This document shows positions 24,519 through 33,368 of a stretch of DNA of 64,000 nt, in pieces. The stretch's first letter is position 1. The number at the start of each line of letters is the position of its first letter. Both the position numbers and the translations under genes were made by a program. Origin of the DNA: Streptomyces sp. NBC_01233 (GTDB taxonomy: Bacteria > Actinomycetota > Actinomycetes > Streptomycetales > Streptomycetaceae); contig NZ_CP108514.1 of assembly GCF_035989305.1 (NCBI RefSeq), forward strand, positions 558,001-622,000, read 5' to 3'. The notes under the pieces are model-generated. The model ran no database searches and was not told where the DNA came from. It worked only from the letters and a program-made list of their open reading frames with translations.

Positions 24519-26138
24519 ATGAGTACTCAGCACACGGCAGCGCTGGTGGCAGCGGCTCGCGCGGGCGACCCCCGCGCGCAGGACGAGCTCGTCAGCGCCC
24601 ATCTCCCGCTCGTCTACAACATCGTCGGTCGGGCTCTGGGCGGCTCCTGCGACGTGGACGACGTGGTGCAGGACACGATGCTGCGGGCGCTCGACGGGCT
24701 GGGCGGCCTGCGCGCGGACGAGAGCTTCCGGTCCTGGCTCGTGGCGATCGCGATGAACCGGGTGCGGGCGCACTGGCAGGCCCGGCAGAGCGGCTTCGGC
24801 GAGAGCACGCTGGAGGCGGCCTACGACGTCGCCGACCCGGGGGCCGACTTCGTCGACCTGACCGTCGCACGCCTCAACCTGGCGGGCCAGCGACGCGAGA
24901 CGGCCCGGGCCACGCGCTGGCTGGAGCCCGAGGACCGGGCGCTGCTGTCGCTGTGGTGGCTGGAGTGCGCCGGGGAGCTGACGCGGGCGGAGGTGGCTTC
25001 CGCGCTGGAGCTGTCCCCGCAGCACACGGCGGTCCGGGTCCAGCGGATGAAGGCGCAGCTGGAGTCGGCCCGGGTGGTGGAGCGTGCGCTGGAGGCCAAT
25101 CCGCCGTGCGAGGTACTGCGGGCCGTGATGGCGGGCTGGGACGGACGGCCCTCGGCTCTGTGGCGCAAGCGAATAGCCCGGCACGCACGTGAATGCGTAC
25201 GGTGTTCCGGTCTGTGGAGCGGACTCGTTCCGGCGGAGGGACTGCTGGCCGGTCTGGCCCTCGTACCGGTCTCGGCGGCCCTGCTGGCAGGGGTGCGGAC
25301 GGCCGGGGCGGCAGGCTTCGCCCCCGTTGCCGCGGCCTTCGCCGACGGAGCCGAGGAGGGCTTCGCCGACACGGCGACCCAGCTCACTGCGGTCGACAGT
25401 GCGGGCGGTGGCCGGGGCGAGCTGCGCAAGCGGCGGCGCAGCAGCCGCCGCCGGGTGGTCGGCGGCGCGGTGCTGGCCGCCTGTGTCGCGGGCGGCGGCC
25501 TGGTGTACCTCGGCGGACTCCCCGGTTCCGGTGAGCCGACGGACGGCGGCGCCACGCCCGCCGCCCCGCTGGCCGCGCTGTCGGCCACCGAGTCCGCGCT
25601 CCCCTCGGAGTCGGCCTCCCCGTCTCCCTCGGCGTCCCCCTCGCCCTCTGCGTCGGCCTCCGCCTCGCCGAGCCCGTCCGCGAGCCCGAGTCCGACGCAG
25701 AGCCGCAGCACCTCGCCCAGCCCGCGCCCCTCGGCGCCCAAGCCGGCGCCCGCCCCGCCGGGGATCGCCGGCCAGGTGCTGGCCCTGGTCAACACCGAGC
25801 GGGCGGCCGTCGGCTGCGGTCCCCTCAAGGAGGACGCGCAGCTGCGTGCTGCCGCTCAGGGACACTCCGACGACATGGCGGCGCGGGACTTCTTCTCGCA
25901 CACCAATCCCGACGGCGCGGACCCGGGGCAGCGGACCACCTCGGCCGGATACCGCTGGTCGACCTACGGCGAGAACATCGCCAAGGGCCAGCAGACCGCG
26001 CAATCGGTCATGGACTCCTGGATGAAGAGCCCGGGCCACCGTGCGAACATCCTCAACTGCTCCTTCAAGGACCTCGGCGTGGGCATCCACCAGGGAGCCA
26101 GCGGCCCTTGGTGGACGCAGAACTTCGGCGCCCGGTAA
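24519..26138 (+). CDS. ECF sigma factor fused to an anti-sigma zinc motif, a membrane helix and a CAP domain
   Basis: A 539-residue fusion. Residues 10-90 hold sigma region 2 (LPLVYNIVGRALGGSCDVDD, DDVVQDTMLRAL) and 135-185 hold region 4 (LTRAEVASALELSPQHTAVR). Then comes HARECVRC (222-229), the Hx3Cx2C motif of zinc-binding anti-sigma domains; a hydrophobic stretch (241-258); a membrane helix (313-332) after an Arg-rich segment; a Ser/Pro linker (about 360-410); and a CAP/SCP domain (417-539) with SHTNPDG, GENIAKG and GHRANILN. The C-terminus should be outside the cell. The ATG at 24519 has ACAGGG upstream. A strong terminator follows. Confidence 0.9.
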   Translation: MSTQHTAALVAAARAGDPRAQDELVSAHLPLVYNIVGRALGGSCDVDDVVQDTMLRALDGLGGLRADESFRSWLVAIAMNRVRAHWQARQSGFGESTLEAAYDVADPGADFVDLTVARLNLAGQRRETARATRWLEPEDRALLSLWWLECAGELTRAEVASALELSPQHTAVRVQRMKAQLESARVVERALEANPPCEVLRAVMAGWDGRPSALWRKRIARHARECVRCSGLWSGLVPAEGLLAGLALVPVSAALLAGVRTAGAAGFAPVAAAFADGAEEGFADTATQLTAVDSAGGGRGELRKRRRSSRRRVVGGAVLAACVAGGGLVYLGGLPGSGEPTDGGATPAAPLAALSATESALPSESASPSPSASPSPSASASASPSPSASPSPTQSRSTSPSPRPSAPKPAPAPPGIAGQVLALVNTERAAVGCGPLKEDAQLRAAAQGHSDDMAARDFFSHTNPDGADPGQRTTSAGYRWSTYGENIAKGQQTAQSVMDSWMKSPGHRANILNCSFKDLGVGIHQGASGPWWTQNFGAR

Positions 26139-26152
26139 CCCCGGGGGCCGCC

Positions 26153-26182
26153 GGGTGCGGCGCCCCGCGGGGCGCCGCACCC
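26153..26182 (+). terminator. Bidirectional terminator between two convergent sigma-factor genes
   Basis: GGGTGCGGCGCCCC and GGGGCGCCGCACCC form a perfect 14-bp stem. It ends two bases before the stop codon of the convergent SigJ-type gene and follows the CAP-fusion gene by 14 bases. Confidence 0.85.
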
Positions 26183-26184
26183 GT

Positions 26185-27045
26185 TCAGGGGTGGGCCTGG
26201 ATGCCGCGCAGCTTCTGTGGGTTGACGGTGATGCGCAGCGCGGTGATCCGGCCGTCGACGGCCTCGAAGGTCATCGCGCCGACGTTCACGCCGTCGAGCA
26301 CGAGCAGGAGGCCGGGCTCGCCGTTGATCTCGGCGACGCGCATCCCCCCCTCGCCGGTCCGCGGCTTGGCCAGGACGCCGAGCCACCAGCGGGCGACGTG
26401 GTCGGCGCCGTACAGCGGGCGGCGGGCGGCGGTGACGACACCGCCTCCGTCCGACCAGGTGACGACGTCGGGGGCGAGCAGTTCGAGCACCTCGCCCAGG
26501 TTTCCGCCCGAGCAGGCCGCGCGGAACTTCTCGGCGATCTCCCGCTGTTGGGCCGCGCCGGCGGTGAAGCGGGGTCGCCGGGCCTGGACGTGTTCACGGG
26601 CCCGGTGCGCGCACTGGCGGACGTTCGCCTCGGACTTCCCGACGACCTCCGCGATCTCCGCGTAGGGGTACCCGAACACCTCGCGGAGCATGAACACCGC
26701 GCGCTCGGTCGGGGTCAGGGTCTCCAGTACGACCAGGACCGCCATGGAGACGGTGTCGGTCAGTTCGGCCTCCTCGGCGATGTCGGGCGAGGTGAGGAGG
26801 GGTTCGGGGAGCCAGGGCCCGACGTACGCCTCCCGGACGGCCTGCGCCGACTTCAGCCGGTTCAGGCTCAGGTTGGTGACGGTGCGCACCAGGTAGGCCC
26901 TGGGGTGCTCGACGGCCGTCCGGTCGGTGCGGTTCCAGGCGAGCCAGGCGTCCTGGACGATGTCCTCGGCGTCGGCGACGCTGCCCAGCATGCGGTACGC
27001 GGCGGCGAACAGCACGCGCCGGTGCTCCTCGAAATCATCGGTCAT
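26185..27045 (-). CDS. ECF sigma factor, ECF41/SigJ type
   Basis: A 286-residue extracytoplasmic-function sigma factor. Region 2 (FAAAYRMLGSVADAEDIVQD) and region 4 (PTERAVFMLREVFGYPYAEI, then VGKSEANVRQCAHRAREH) are followed by a SnoaL-like C-terminal domain ending NPQKLRGIQ, the variant of the NPDKL motif typical of ECF41, in which the C-terminal domain modulates activity instead of a separate anti-sigma factor. ATG 27045 is preferred over a TTG at 27081. ECF41 genes usually lie beside an oxidoreductase or SDR-type gene; here the neighbour is a decayed epimerase. Confidence 0.9.
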   Translation of the reverse strand: MTDDFEEHRRVLFAAAYRMLGSVADAEDIVQDAWLAWNRTDRTAVEHPRAYLVRTVTNLSLNRLKSAQAVREAYVGPWLPEPLLTSPDIAEEAELTDTVSMAVLVVLETLTPTERAVFMLREVFGYPYAEIAEVVGKSEANVRQCAHRAREHVQARRPRFTAGAAQQREIAEKFRAACSGGNLGEVLELLAPDVVTWSDGGGVVTAARRPLYGADHVARWWLGVLAKPRTGEGGMRVAEINGEPGLLLVLDGVNVGAMTFEAVDGRITALRITVNPQKLRGIQAHP

Positions 27046-27087
27046 GATCGCCACCGTGACATCGGCGTGCTGATCGATCAAGAGCGG

Positions 27088-27687
27088 TCACCTCGCGGCG
27101 AGCACGCGCAGTCCTTCGGTGCAGCCCTGACGGCTCGGAGTCCACCCCAGCTCGGCCTTCGCCTTGGCGTTGGACACCCGCATGTTCGTCCTGACCATCC
27201 GGTACGCGTACGAGGCGGGGCGCATCAGCCAGGCGGGGACGCTCGTCGGCTTCGGGGTTCCGAAGGCCTCGGCGGCCGTCCGGACGTGGGCGCCGAAGCC
27301 CGTCGGGGTGTCGTCCACGATGTTGTACGCCTGTCCCGGGCGGCCGCCCTCGACGGCGAGCGCCACGGCGCGCCCGGCGTCCGCGAGGTCGACCCACGGC
27401 AGGACCCGTCCGTGGTCGGCGACCGCCGGGAGCCTGCGCCCCCGCAGCATCTCGACGAGGCTCTCGGCGGCCCCTGCGCCGTAGAAGAGCCCGAACCGCA
27501 GCGCGATCCCCTCGATGTCCTCGGCGCCGAGCATCAGCGCCTCCTTGACCCGCATGCCTTCGAGGTGGCGCTCCACGGCGGGGTCGCCGGTCGAACCGAA
27601 CAGGTCGGTTTCCTCGGTGATCACGTGGTCGCCGAAGTCGCGGTAGCCGTAGCCGAAGACCATCGACTCGGCGATGACGCGGCGGGC
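27088..27687 (-). pseudogene. NAD-dependent epimerase/dehydratase, 5'-truncated
   Basis: The frame ending at 27088 encodes the C-terminal two thirds of an extended-SDR epimerase: RRVIAESMVFGYGYRDFGDH, ALRFGLFYGAGAAESLVEML, LPWVDLADAGRAVALAVEGG and the C-terminal NAKAKAELGWTPS. The N-terminal Rossmann fold (GxxGxxG) is missing. The preceding DNA belongs to a methyltransferase in a different frame, so a deletion has joined two genes. It lies directly upstream of the ECF41 sigma factor, the usual place for its partner gene. Confidence 0.85.
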
Positions 27688-27992
27688 GCCGCGTCGCGGA
27701 ACGGCAGCGCCGACGCGTCGGCCACCGCGAAGCAGGCCGGCGCGGGCACGGCGGCCCGGGCCGCGCGCAGGAACCCGGGGGACCGGTCCAGCCCGACCAC
27801 GGCGCGTGGCCGGCACCGGGCCGCCACCGCCGCGGTCAGCGCTCCGGTGCCGCAGCCGACGTCCAGCCACCGCAGACCGCTCCGGCCGCCGAGCCGTGCC
27901 ACGAACACCTCGGCGACCTTGCGGCTCCACCGGCCCATGTACCGCTCGTAGGCGTCCCCCTCCGCCCACACGTCGGACGGCCGTTCCTCCAT
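27688..27992 (-). pseudogene. Class I SAM methyltransferase, 3'-truncated
   Basis: From ATG 27992 the frame reads GDAYERYMGRWSRKVAEVFV, WLDVGCGTGALTAAVAARC (motif I) and ADASALPFRD (motif II-III), then breaks off at about 27688 where epimerase sequence begins in another frame. About 100 residues remain of a usual 250 or more. The start is eight bases after the stop of the glutamate decarboxylase gene, so it was probably in one transcript with it. Confidence 0.85.
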
Positions 27993-27999
27993 GCGGCGG

Positions 28000-29391
28000 C
28001 TAGTGGTGGAAGCCGGACCGGGGCTCCGTCGCCGCTACGGGCGGGGGCGAGGCCTTCAGGTGCTCCACGGCCCGGCGCAGGTCGGCGACGAGCAGGGCGA
28101 TCTGGTCGCGGGTCACGCCGTGCCGCACGAGGACCCGCTGGATGACCGTGTCCTCGCGGTCGGCGGGCAGCGGGTACGAGGGCACCTGCCAGCCCCTCAT
28201 CCGCAGCCGGTCGGAGAGGTCGTAGAGGGTGAAGCCGGCCGCTTCCGGATCGGCGAGCCTGTAGGAGACGGCGGGAAGGCCGCCCTCGCCGTCGTAGAGG
28301 AGGGTGAAGGGGCCCATCTGAGCGATCTCCCGGGCCAGGTACTGCGCGGTCTCGGCGCAGGCCAGCTGGACGCGCCGGTAGCCGCCGCGGCCCAGGCGCA
28401 GGAAGAGGTAGTACTGGGCGATGATCTCGCCGCCGGGGCGGGAGAAGTTGAGGGCGAAGGTCGGCATGTCGCCGCCCAGGTAGTCGACGTCGAAGACGAG
28501 GTCCACGGGCAGCAGGTCGGCGGTGCGCCAGACGATCCAGCCGACTCCGAGGGGCGTGAGCCCGTACTTGTGGCCGGAGGTGTTCACGGAGGCGACGCGC
28601 GGCAGCCGGAAGTCCCACACCACGTCGGGGTGGAGGAACGGTGCGACGAAGCCGCCGCTGGCGCCGTCCACGTGGATGGGGACGTCCCAGCCGTACTCGG
28701 CCTGGATCCGGTCGAGTTCGGCGGCGATCTCGGCGACGGGCTCGTAGACGCAGGTGTAGGTGACGCCGAGGATGGCGACGACGCCGATGGTGTTCTCGTC
28801 GACGTAGGCGGCGAGCTGATGGGGCAGCAGTCCGTTGGCGCCGGGCTCCAGCGGGACCTGGCGCAGCTCGACGTCGAAGTAGCGGGCGAACTTCTCCCAG
28901 CAGACCTGGACGGGGCCGCACACCAGGTTGGGGCGGTCCGTGGGGAGGCCGGCGGCGCGGCGGCGCTCGCGCCAGCGCCACTTGAGGGCGAGGCCGCCGA
29001 GCATGGCGGCCTCGCTGGAACCGGTGGTGGAGCATCCGGTCGCGGCGGTGCCGGCGGGGGCGTTCCACAGGTCGGCCAGGATGTTGACGCAGCGGGACTC
29101 GATCTCGGCGGTCTGCGGGTACTCGTCCTTGTCGATCATGTTCTTGTCGAGGCAGTCGTTCATCAGCCGGTGGACGCCCTCGTCCGACCAGGTGGTGCAG
29201 AAGGTGGCCAGGTTCTGGGCGGCGTTGCCGTCCAGGAGGAGTTCGTTGCGGAGGAGTTCGTAGACGACCTCGGTGGGCGAGTGGTCCTCGGGCATCCGGT
29301 ACTTGGGGAGGACCTCGCCGCTCAGCGCGGACGCGAACACGTCCGCATCGGCGTCACGGGAGCGCGTGTCCTTCGTCTCATGAAGAGCCAT
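28000..29391 (-). CDS. gadB: Glutamate decarboxylase
   Basis: A 463-residue pyridoxal-phosphate enzyme converting glutamate to 4-aminobutyrate and CO2, consuming a proton. Typical motifs of the GadA/B group are present: [40 protein letters not shown] and the PLP-binding Lys in [16 protein letters not shown]. Length matches. The ATG at 29391 has no strong ribosome-binding site. No gad antiporter gene is adjacent, so a role in GABA formation or acid resistance is open. The gene symbol is by family only. Confidence 0.92.
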   Translation of the reverse strand: MALHETKDTRSRDADADVFASALSGEVLPKYRMPEDHSPTEVVYELLRNELLLDGNAAQNLATFCTTWSDEGVHRLMNDCLDKNMIDKDEYPQTAEIESRCVNILADLWNAPAGTAATGCSTTGSSEAAMLGGLALKWRWRERRRAAGLPTDRPNLVCGPVQVCWEKFARYFDVELRQVPLEPGANGLLPHQLAAYVDENTIGVVAILGVTYTCVYEPVAEIAAELDRIQAEYGWDVPIHVDGASGGFVAPFLHPDVVWDFRLPRVASVNTSGHKYGLTPLGVGWIVWRTADLLPVDLVFDVDYLGGDMPTFALNFSRPGGEIIAQYYLFLRLGRGGYRRVQLACAETAQYLAREIAQMGPFTLLYDGEGGLPAVSYRLADPEAAGFTLYDLSDRLRMRGWQVPSYPLPADREDTVIQRVLVRHGVTRDQIALLVADLRRAVEHLKASPPPVAATEPRSGFHH

Positions 29392-29678
29392 ATCGGGACT
29401 GTAGGCGACAAAGCCGGTCGATCCGGGATGAGGGCGAAGCGACGCGAGCGCCAGATGACGCTCTGCTTCCAGCCGACTCTGTGGCGTGATCCTCCACATG
29501 CGGACCCCTAGAGTCCGAAGAAATTACTGCCCAGCAGGCTCGATTCCGCAAATTTCTCCGTTTTAACTCCAGGAATCAGTCCGGACGGGAAGATCATCCA
29601 ACTTGTTCTATAGGCAACTTATCCGCTGATGTCCGGATCCAGGCCTGCCGTTTCCTTTGCCCTGATACCTCTCGGGCC
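29392..29678. promoter_or_regulatory. Divergent promoter region between the decarboxylase and the tyrosinase operon
   Basis: About 290 bp, with an AT-rich section at 29520-29630 (GCAAATTTCTCCGTTTTAAC, CAACTTGTTCTATAGGCAAC) that probably holds the tyrosinase operon promoter. No consensus pair is assigned with confidence. Confidence 0.45.
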
Positions 29679-30080
29679 ATGAACAAGATCACCCGCCGTC
29701 AGGCCTTGGGTACAACTGCCGGTGCACTCACCGTCCTTGGCCTCACCGCTGCCGCCGCGAGCGTCGCCACGAGCGCCGCCGCGACCCCCACCGCGTCCCC
29801 CACCGCGTCCACACCCCCGGGCACGGTCGACGAGGTCTACAAGGGCCGCCGCATTCAGATCACCCCGGGCGAGGGCGGCCACCACGGCGGCCACCACTCC
29901 CCCGGTCAGCCGACCGTGCGAATAGACGGCCGCGAACTGCACGTGATGCGCAACGCCGACGGAACCTGGATCAGCGTGATCAACCACTACGAGACGTTCT
30001 CCGACCCCACCCTGCTCGCCCGCGCCGCGGTGCGCGACCTCCAGGGTGCCGCCCTCGCCCCCTTCGGCGGTGCGGCATGA
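29679..30080 (+). CDS. melC1: Tyrosinase copper chaperone / secretion partner MelC1
   Basis: A 133-residue protein that delivers copper to apo-tyrosinase and carries it out of the cell by the Tat route. It has a Tat-type signal ([20 protein letters not shown]), a His-rich stretch [10 protein letters not shown] (copper binding), and the conserved [20 protein letters not shown] followed by [20 protein letters not shown]. The stop overlaps the tyrosinase start by ATGA. Confidence 0.92.
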   Translation: MNKITRRQALGTTAGALTVLGLTAAAASVATSAAATPTASPTASTPPGTVDEVYKGRRIQITPGEGGHHGGHHSPGQPTVRIDGRELHVMRNADGTWISVINHYETFSDPTLLARAAVRDLQGAALAPFGGAA

Positions 30081-30922
30081 CCGTCCGCAAGAACCAGGCC
30101 ACGCTGACCGCCGACGAGAAGCGCGCCTTCACCTCGGCCCTGCTGGAGCTCAAGCGCACCGGCAGCTACGACCGCTTCGTCACCACCCACAACGGCTTCA
30201 TCATGAGCGACACCGACTCGGGCGACCGGGTCGGCCACCGCTCGCCGTCCTTCCTGCCCTGGCACCGCCGGTTCCTGCTGGAATTCGAGGCGGCGCTGCA
30301 GAAAGTGGACGCGAACGTCTCGCTTCCCTACTGGGACTGGACCGTGGACCGCACCTCCCGCTCCTCGCTCTGGGCCCCCGACTTCCTCGGCGGCACCGGG
30401 CGGGCCCGCGACGGACAGGTCCTCGACGGTCCCTTCGCCTACGCGACGGGCAAGTGGAACATAGACGCACGGGTGGACGGGCGCGCCTACCTGCGGCGCG
30501 CACTCGGCACGGGCGTCGCCCAGCTGCCGACCAAGGCCGAGGTGGACTCCGTGCTCGCCATGCCGGTCTACGACATGGCCCCCTGGAACAGCTCCTCCAA
30601 CGGCTTCCGCAACCACCTGGAGGGTTGGCGCGGCGCCAACCTGCACAACCGGGTGCACGTGTGGGTCGGCGGGCAGATGTCCACCGGCGTCTCCCCGAAC
30701 GACCCGGTGTTCTGGATGCACCACGCCTTCATCGACAAGCTGTGGGCCGATTGGCAGGCGCGGCATCCGCAGTCCACCTACCTGCCGGCCGCCGGCACGG
30801 CGAACGTCGTGGACCTGAACGACACGATGCGGCCGTGGAACGACGTGACCCCGGCCGACATGCTGGACCACCGGAAGTTCTACACGTTCGACACCGAACC
30901 GGCCGCCGCCAGCCAGCGGTAG
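30077..30922 (+). CDS. melC2: Tyrosinase MelC2
   Basis: A 281-residue type-3 copper monophenol oxidase that makes melanin precursors. All six copper ligands are present: H38, H54 and H63 (TTHNG, VGHRSP, PWHRR) for CuA and H190, H194, H216 ([18 protein letters not shown]) for CuB. It has no signal peptide of its own and depends on MelC1 for export. The ATG overlaps the melC1 stop. Its 3' end overlaps the convergent response-regulator gene by 43 bases. Confidence 0.95.
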   Translation: MTVRKNQATLTADEKRAFTSALLELKRTGSYDRFVTTHNGFIMSDTDSGDRVGHRSPSFLPWHRRFLLEFEAALQKVDANVSLPYWDWTVDRTSRSSLWAPDFLGGTGRARDGQVLDGPFAYATGKWNIDARVDGRAYLRRALGTGVAQLPTKAEVDSVLAMPVYDMAPWNSSSNGFRNHLEGWRGANLHNRVHVWVGGQMSTGVSPNDPVFWMHHAFIDKLWADWQARHPQSTYLPAAGTANVVDLNDTMRPWNDVTPADMLDHRKFYTFDTEPAAASQR

Positions 30923-31581
30923 TGCAGTTCGGGGCGGCCGACCTGGCCGTACCGGGGAGTGCGGTCCGCGCGGCCGGTGTCCACCAGGTGCTCCAGGTAG
31001 CGGCGTGCGGTGATCCGGGAGATCCCGGCCGCCTCCGCCGCCCCTGCTGCGGTCAGCCCCTCGGGCGCCGCCCGCAGCAGGGCGGCGACCCGGTCCAGCG
31101 TCGGCGCGCTCAGGCCCTTGGGCAGCTCGGCCGGGCGGGGTGCGCGCAGGGCGGCCATCGCCCGGTCCACGTCGTCCTGGCCGGCCGCCTCGCCGGCGGT
31201 CGCGCGGAACTCGGCGTAGCGCAGGAGACGTTCGCGCAGCGTCGGGAAGGCGAAGGGCTTCAGTACGTACTGGACCACGCCGAGCGAGACGCTCTCGCGC
31301 ACCACGGCCAGGTCCCGCGCGGAGGTCACCACGATCACGTCGACGGGATGTCCGGCGGCGCGCAGCCCGCGTGCGTAGCGCAGGCCGTGCCCGTCGGGCA
31401 GGCCGAGGTCGAGCAGCAGCAGGTCGACGCGGGTCCGCTCCAGGACCCGGGTGGCCTCGGCGAGGGAGTGGACGGCGCCGACGGCGCTGAAGCCGGGCAC
31501 CCGGCCCACGTAGAGCGCGTGGGCGTCGGCGGCGACCGGATCGTCCTCGACCACCAGGACGCGTACGTCGCCCCCGCTCAC
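30880..31581 (-). CDS. Response regulator, CitB/DctR family
   Basis: A 233-residue regulator with a receiver domain (VRVLVVEDDPVAADAHALYV; phosphoacceptor D58 in LLLLDLGLPDGHG; K in VQYVLKPF) and a C-terminal helix-turn-helix (APEGLTAAGAAEAAGISRIT), as in CitB/DpiA-type regulators. It overlaps the sensor kinase by GTGA and is expected to control the divergent C4-dicarboxylate carrier gene. Its 3' end runs into the tyrosinase gene on the other strand. Confidence 0.92.
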   Translation of the reverse strand: MSGGDVRVLVVEDDPVAADAHALYVGRVPGFSAVGAVHSLAEATRVLERTRVDLLLLDLGLPDGHGLRYARGLRAAGHPVDVIVVTSARDLAVVRESVSLGVVQYVLKPFAFPTLRERLLRYAEFRATAGEAAGQDDVDRAMAALRAPRPAELPKGLSAPTLDRVAALLRAAPEGLTAAGAAEAAGISRITARRYLEHLVDTGRADRTPRYGQVGRPELHYRWLAAAGSVSNV

Positions 31582-33263
31582 CGCGGATCCCCGACGGCCG
31601 GATCCGGGGCCACCCCGCCCCGCGCGGAGGCCGGCGGCGGCGATGCGACCGGGTCCGGGGCCGCCTCGCCCTGCGGGGACGCGACCGGCAGGCGGACCGT
31701 GAACTCCGCTCCGCCGCCCGGCCCCTGCGCGGCGGTCACCGTGCCGCCGCAGCGCTGGGCCACCTGCTGGACCAGGGCGAGACCGAGGCCGCGCCCCTCC
31801 CCCTTGCCGGACCAGCCCCGGCGGAACACGTCCACCCCCTCGGGCAGCCCGGGCCCGTTGTCGGCGACCCGCAGCAGCAGCTCGTCCCGTTCCGGCCGCA
31901 GCGTCACCGCGATCCGGGCGCCCGGTACGGCGGTCACGGCGTCGACCGCGTTGTCGATGAGGTTGCCCAGCACCGTGACCAGGTCACGGGCCGGCGGCAG
32001 CCCGCCGCCGTCGTCGAGGCTTCGGCTGTCCGCGGTGACGACCAGCTCCACGCCCCGCTCGTGCGCCTGGGCGGCCTTGCCCAGCAGCAGCGCCACCAGC
32101 ACCGGCTCCCCGACCGCGGTGACCACCTCGTCGGTGAGGGCCTGGGCCAGTTCCAGCTCGGCGGTGGCGAAGTCCACCGCCTCGTCCGCACGGCCGAGTT
32201 CGATCAGGGAGACCACGGTGTGCAGCCGGTTGGCCGCCTCGTGGGCCTGGGAGCGCAGGGCCTGCGTGAAACCCCGCTCGTGATCCAGCTCGCCCGTCAG
32301 CGCCTGCAGCTCGGTGTGGTCACGCAAGGTGACCACGGTGCCCCGGCGGCCGCCGCCCGCGACCGGCGAACTGTTCACGACCAGCACCCGGTCGGCGGTC
32401 AGGTGCACCTCGTCCATCCGGGGCCGGTCGGCGAGCAGGGCTCCGGTGAGGGGGGCCGGCAGACCGAGATCGGCGACGCCGGTGCCGGTGATCTCCCCGC
32501 CCGGCAGCCCCAGCAGCACCCGCCCGGCGTCGTTGATCAGGGTGATCCTGCGCTGCCCGTCGAGCATGAGCAGCCCCTCGCGGACCCCGTGCAGGGCCGC
32601 CTGGTGGTAGTCGTACATCCGGCTGAGCTCGGCCGCGTTCATGCCATGAGTGTGGCGGCGCAGCCGGGCGTTGACGACGTACGTGCCGACCCCGCCGAGG
32701 GCGAGGGCGGCGGCGGCGACCCAGGCGAGGGCGGAGAGCTGCGCCCCGAGCCGGTCGCTGATCGCTCGGACGGTGATCCCGGCGCTGACGAGGCCGACGA
32801 TCCGGCCGTCGTCCTCCAGCGGGGTGACCACGCGGATGGAGGGGCCGAGGGTGCCGGTGTAGGTCTCGCTGAAGGTCTCGCCGCGCAGCGCGGGGGCGGT
32901 GTTGCCCATGAAGGGCTCGCCGATCCGGCGCGGGTCGGGGTGGGTCCAGCGCCGCCCGTCAAGGTCCATGATCGTCACGAAGTCCACCCCCGAGCCCGCG
33001 CGGACCTTCTGCGCGTAGGGCTGGAGCTCGACCGACGGGTCGCTGCCGCGGGCCGCTCCCCGAACGGCCTCGCGTACGGAGGGTGAGTCGGCGACCGCAT
33101 GGGCCACGGCACCGGCCTGCCTCCGGGCGGCGTCCTCGGCCTGGCCTCGGGCGGTGACGTACGCGTAGACGGCGCAGCCCGCGACGACCAGCGCGACCAG
33201 CAGCACCTGCATGGCGAAGAGCTGTCCGGCGAGGCTGCGCGGCAGTCGGGGAAAGCGGAACAT
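31578..33263 (-). CDS. Sensor histidine kinase, CitA/DcuS family
   Basis: A 561-residue membrane sensor: one membrane helix (LAGQLFAMQVLLVALVVAGC), a periplasmic-type PAS sensor (residues about 45-165, with MDLDGRRWTHPDPRRIGEPF and GETFSETYTGTLGPSIRVVT), a second helix, a cytoplasmic PAS, a DHp region with the phospho-His in SQAHEAANRLHTVVSLIELG, and an ATPase domain (NLIDNAVDAV, DNGPGLPEG, GKGEGRGLGLALV). This set is typical of citrate/C4-dicarboxylate sensors. ATG 33263 is preferred over upstream starts. The last 35 residues are low-complexity. Confidence 0.92.
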   Translation of the reverse strand: MFRFPRLPRSLAGQLFAMQVLLVALVVAGCAVYAYVTARGQAEDAARRQAGAVAHAVADSPSVREAVRGAARGSDPSVELQPYAQKVRAGSGVDFVTIMDLDGRRWTHPDPRRIGEPFMGNTAPALRGETFSETYTGTLGPSIRVVTPLEDDGRIVGLVSAGITVRAISDRLGAQLSALAWVAAAALALGGVGTYVVNARLRRHTHGMNAAELSRMYDYHQAALHGVREGLLMLDGQRRITLINDAGRVLLGLPGGEITGTGVADLGLPAPLTGALLADRPRMDEVHLTADRVLVVNSSPVAGGGRRGTVVTLRDHTELQALTGELDHERGFTQALRSQAHEAANRLHTVVSLIELGRADEAVDFATAELELAQALTDEVVTAVGEPVLVALLLGKAAQAHERGVELVVTADSRSLDDGGGLPPARDLVTVLGNLIDNAVDAVTAVPGARIAVTLRPERDELLLRVADNGPGLPEGVDVFRRGWSGKGEGRGLGLALVQQVAQRCGGTVTAAQGPGGGAEFTVRLPVASPQGEAAPDPVASPPPASARGGVAPDPAVGDPR

Positions 33264-33368
33264 GCCGCTCAGTGTGCACCGGGCCGTGAACTCAATGAAC
33301 GCAAGGGTGACCGGGGTCACAGCCTTGGGCGATGGTCTCCCCGAACGTATTCACCACCAGGAGGCATC

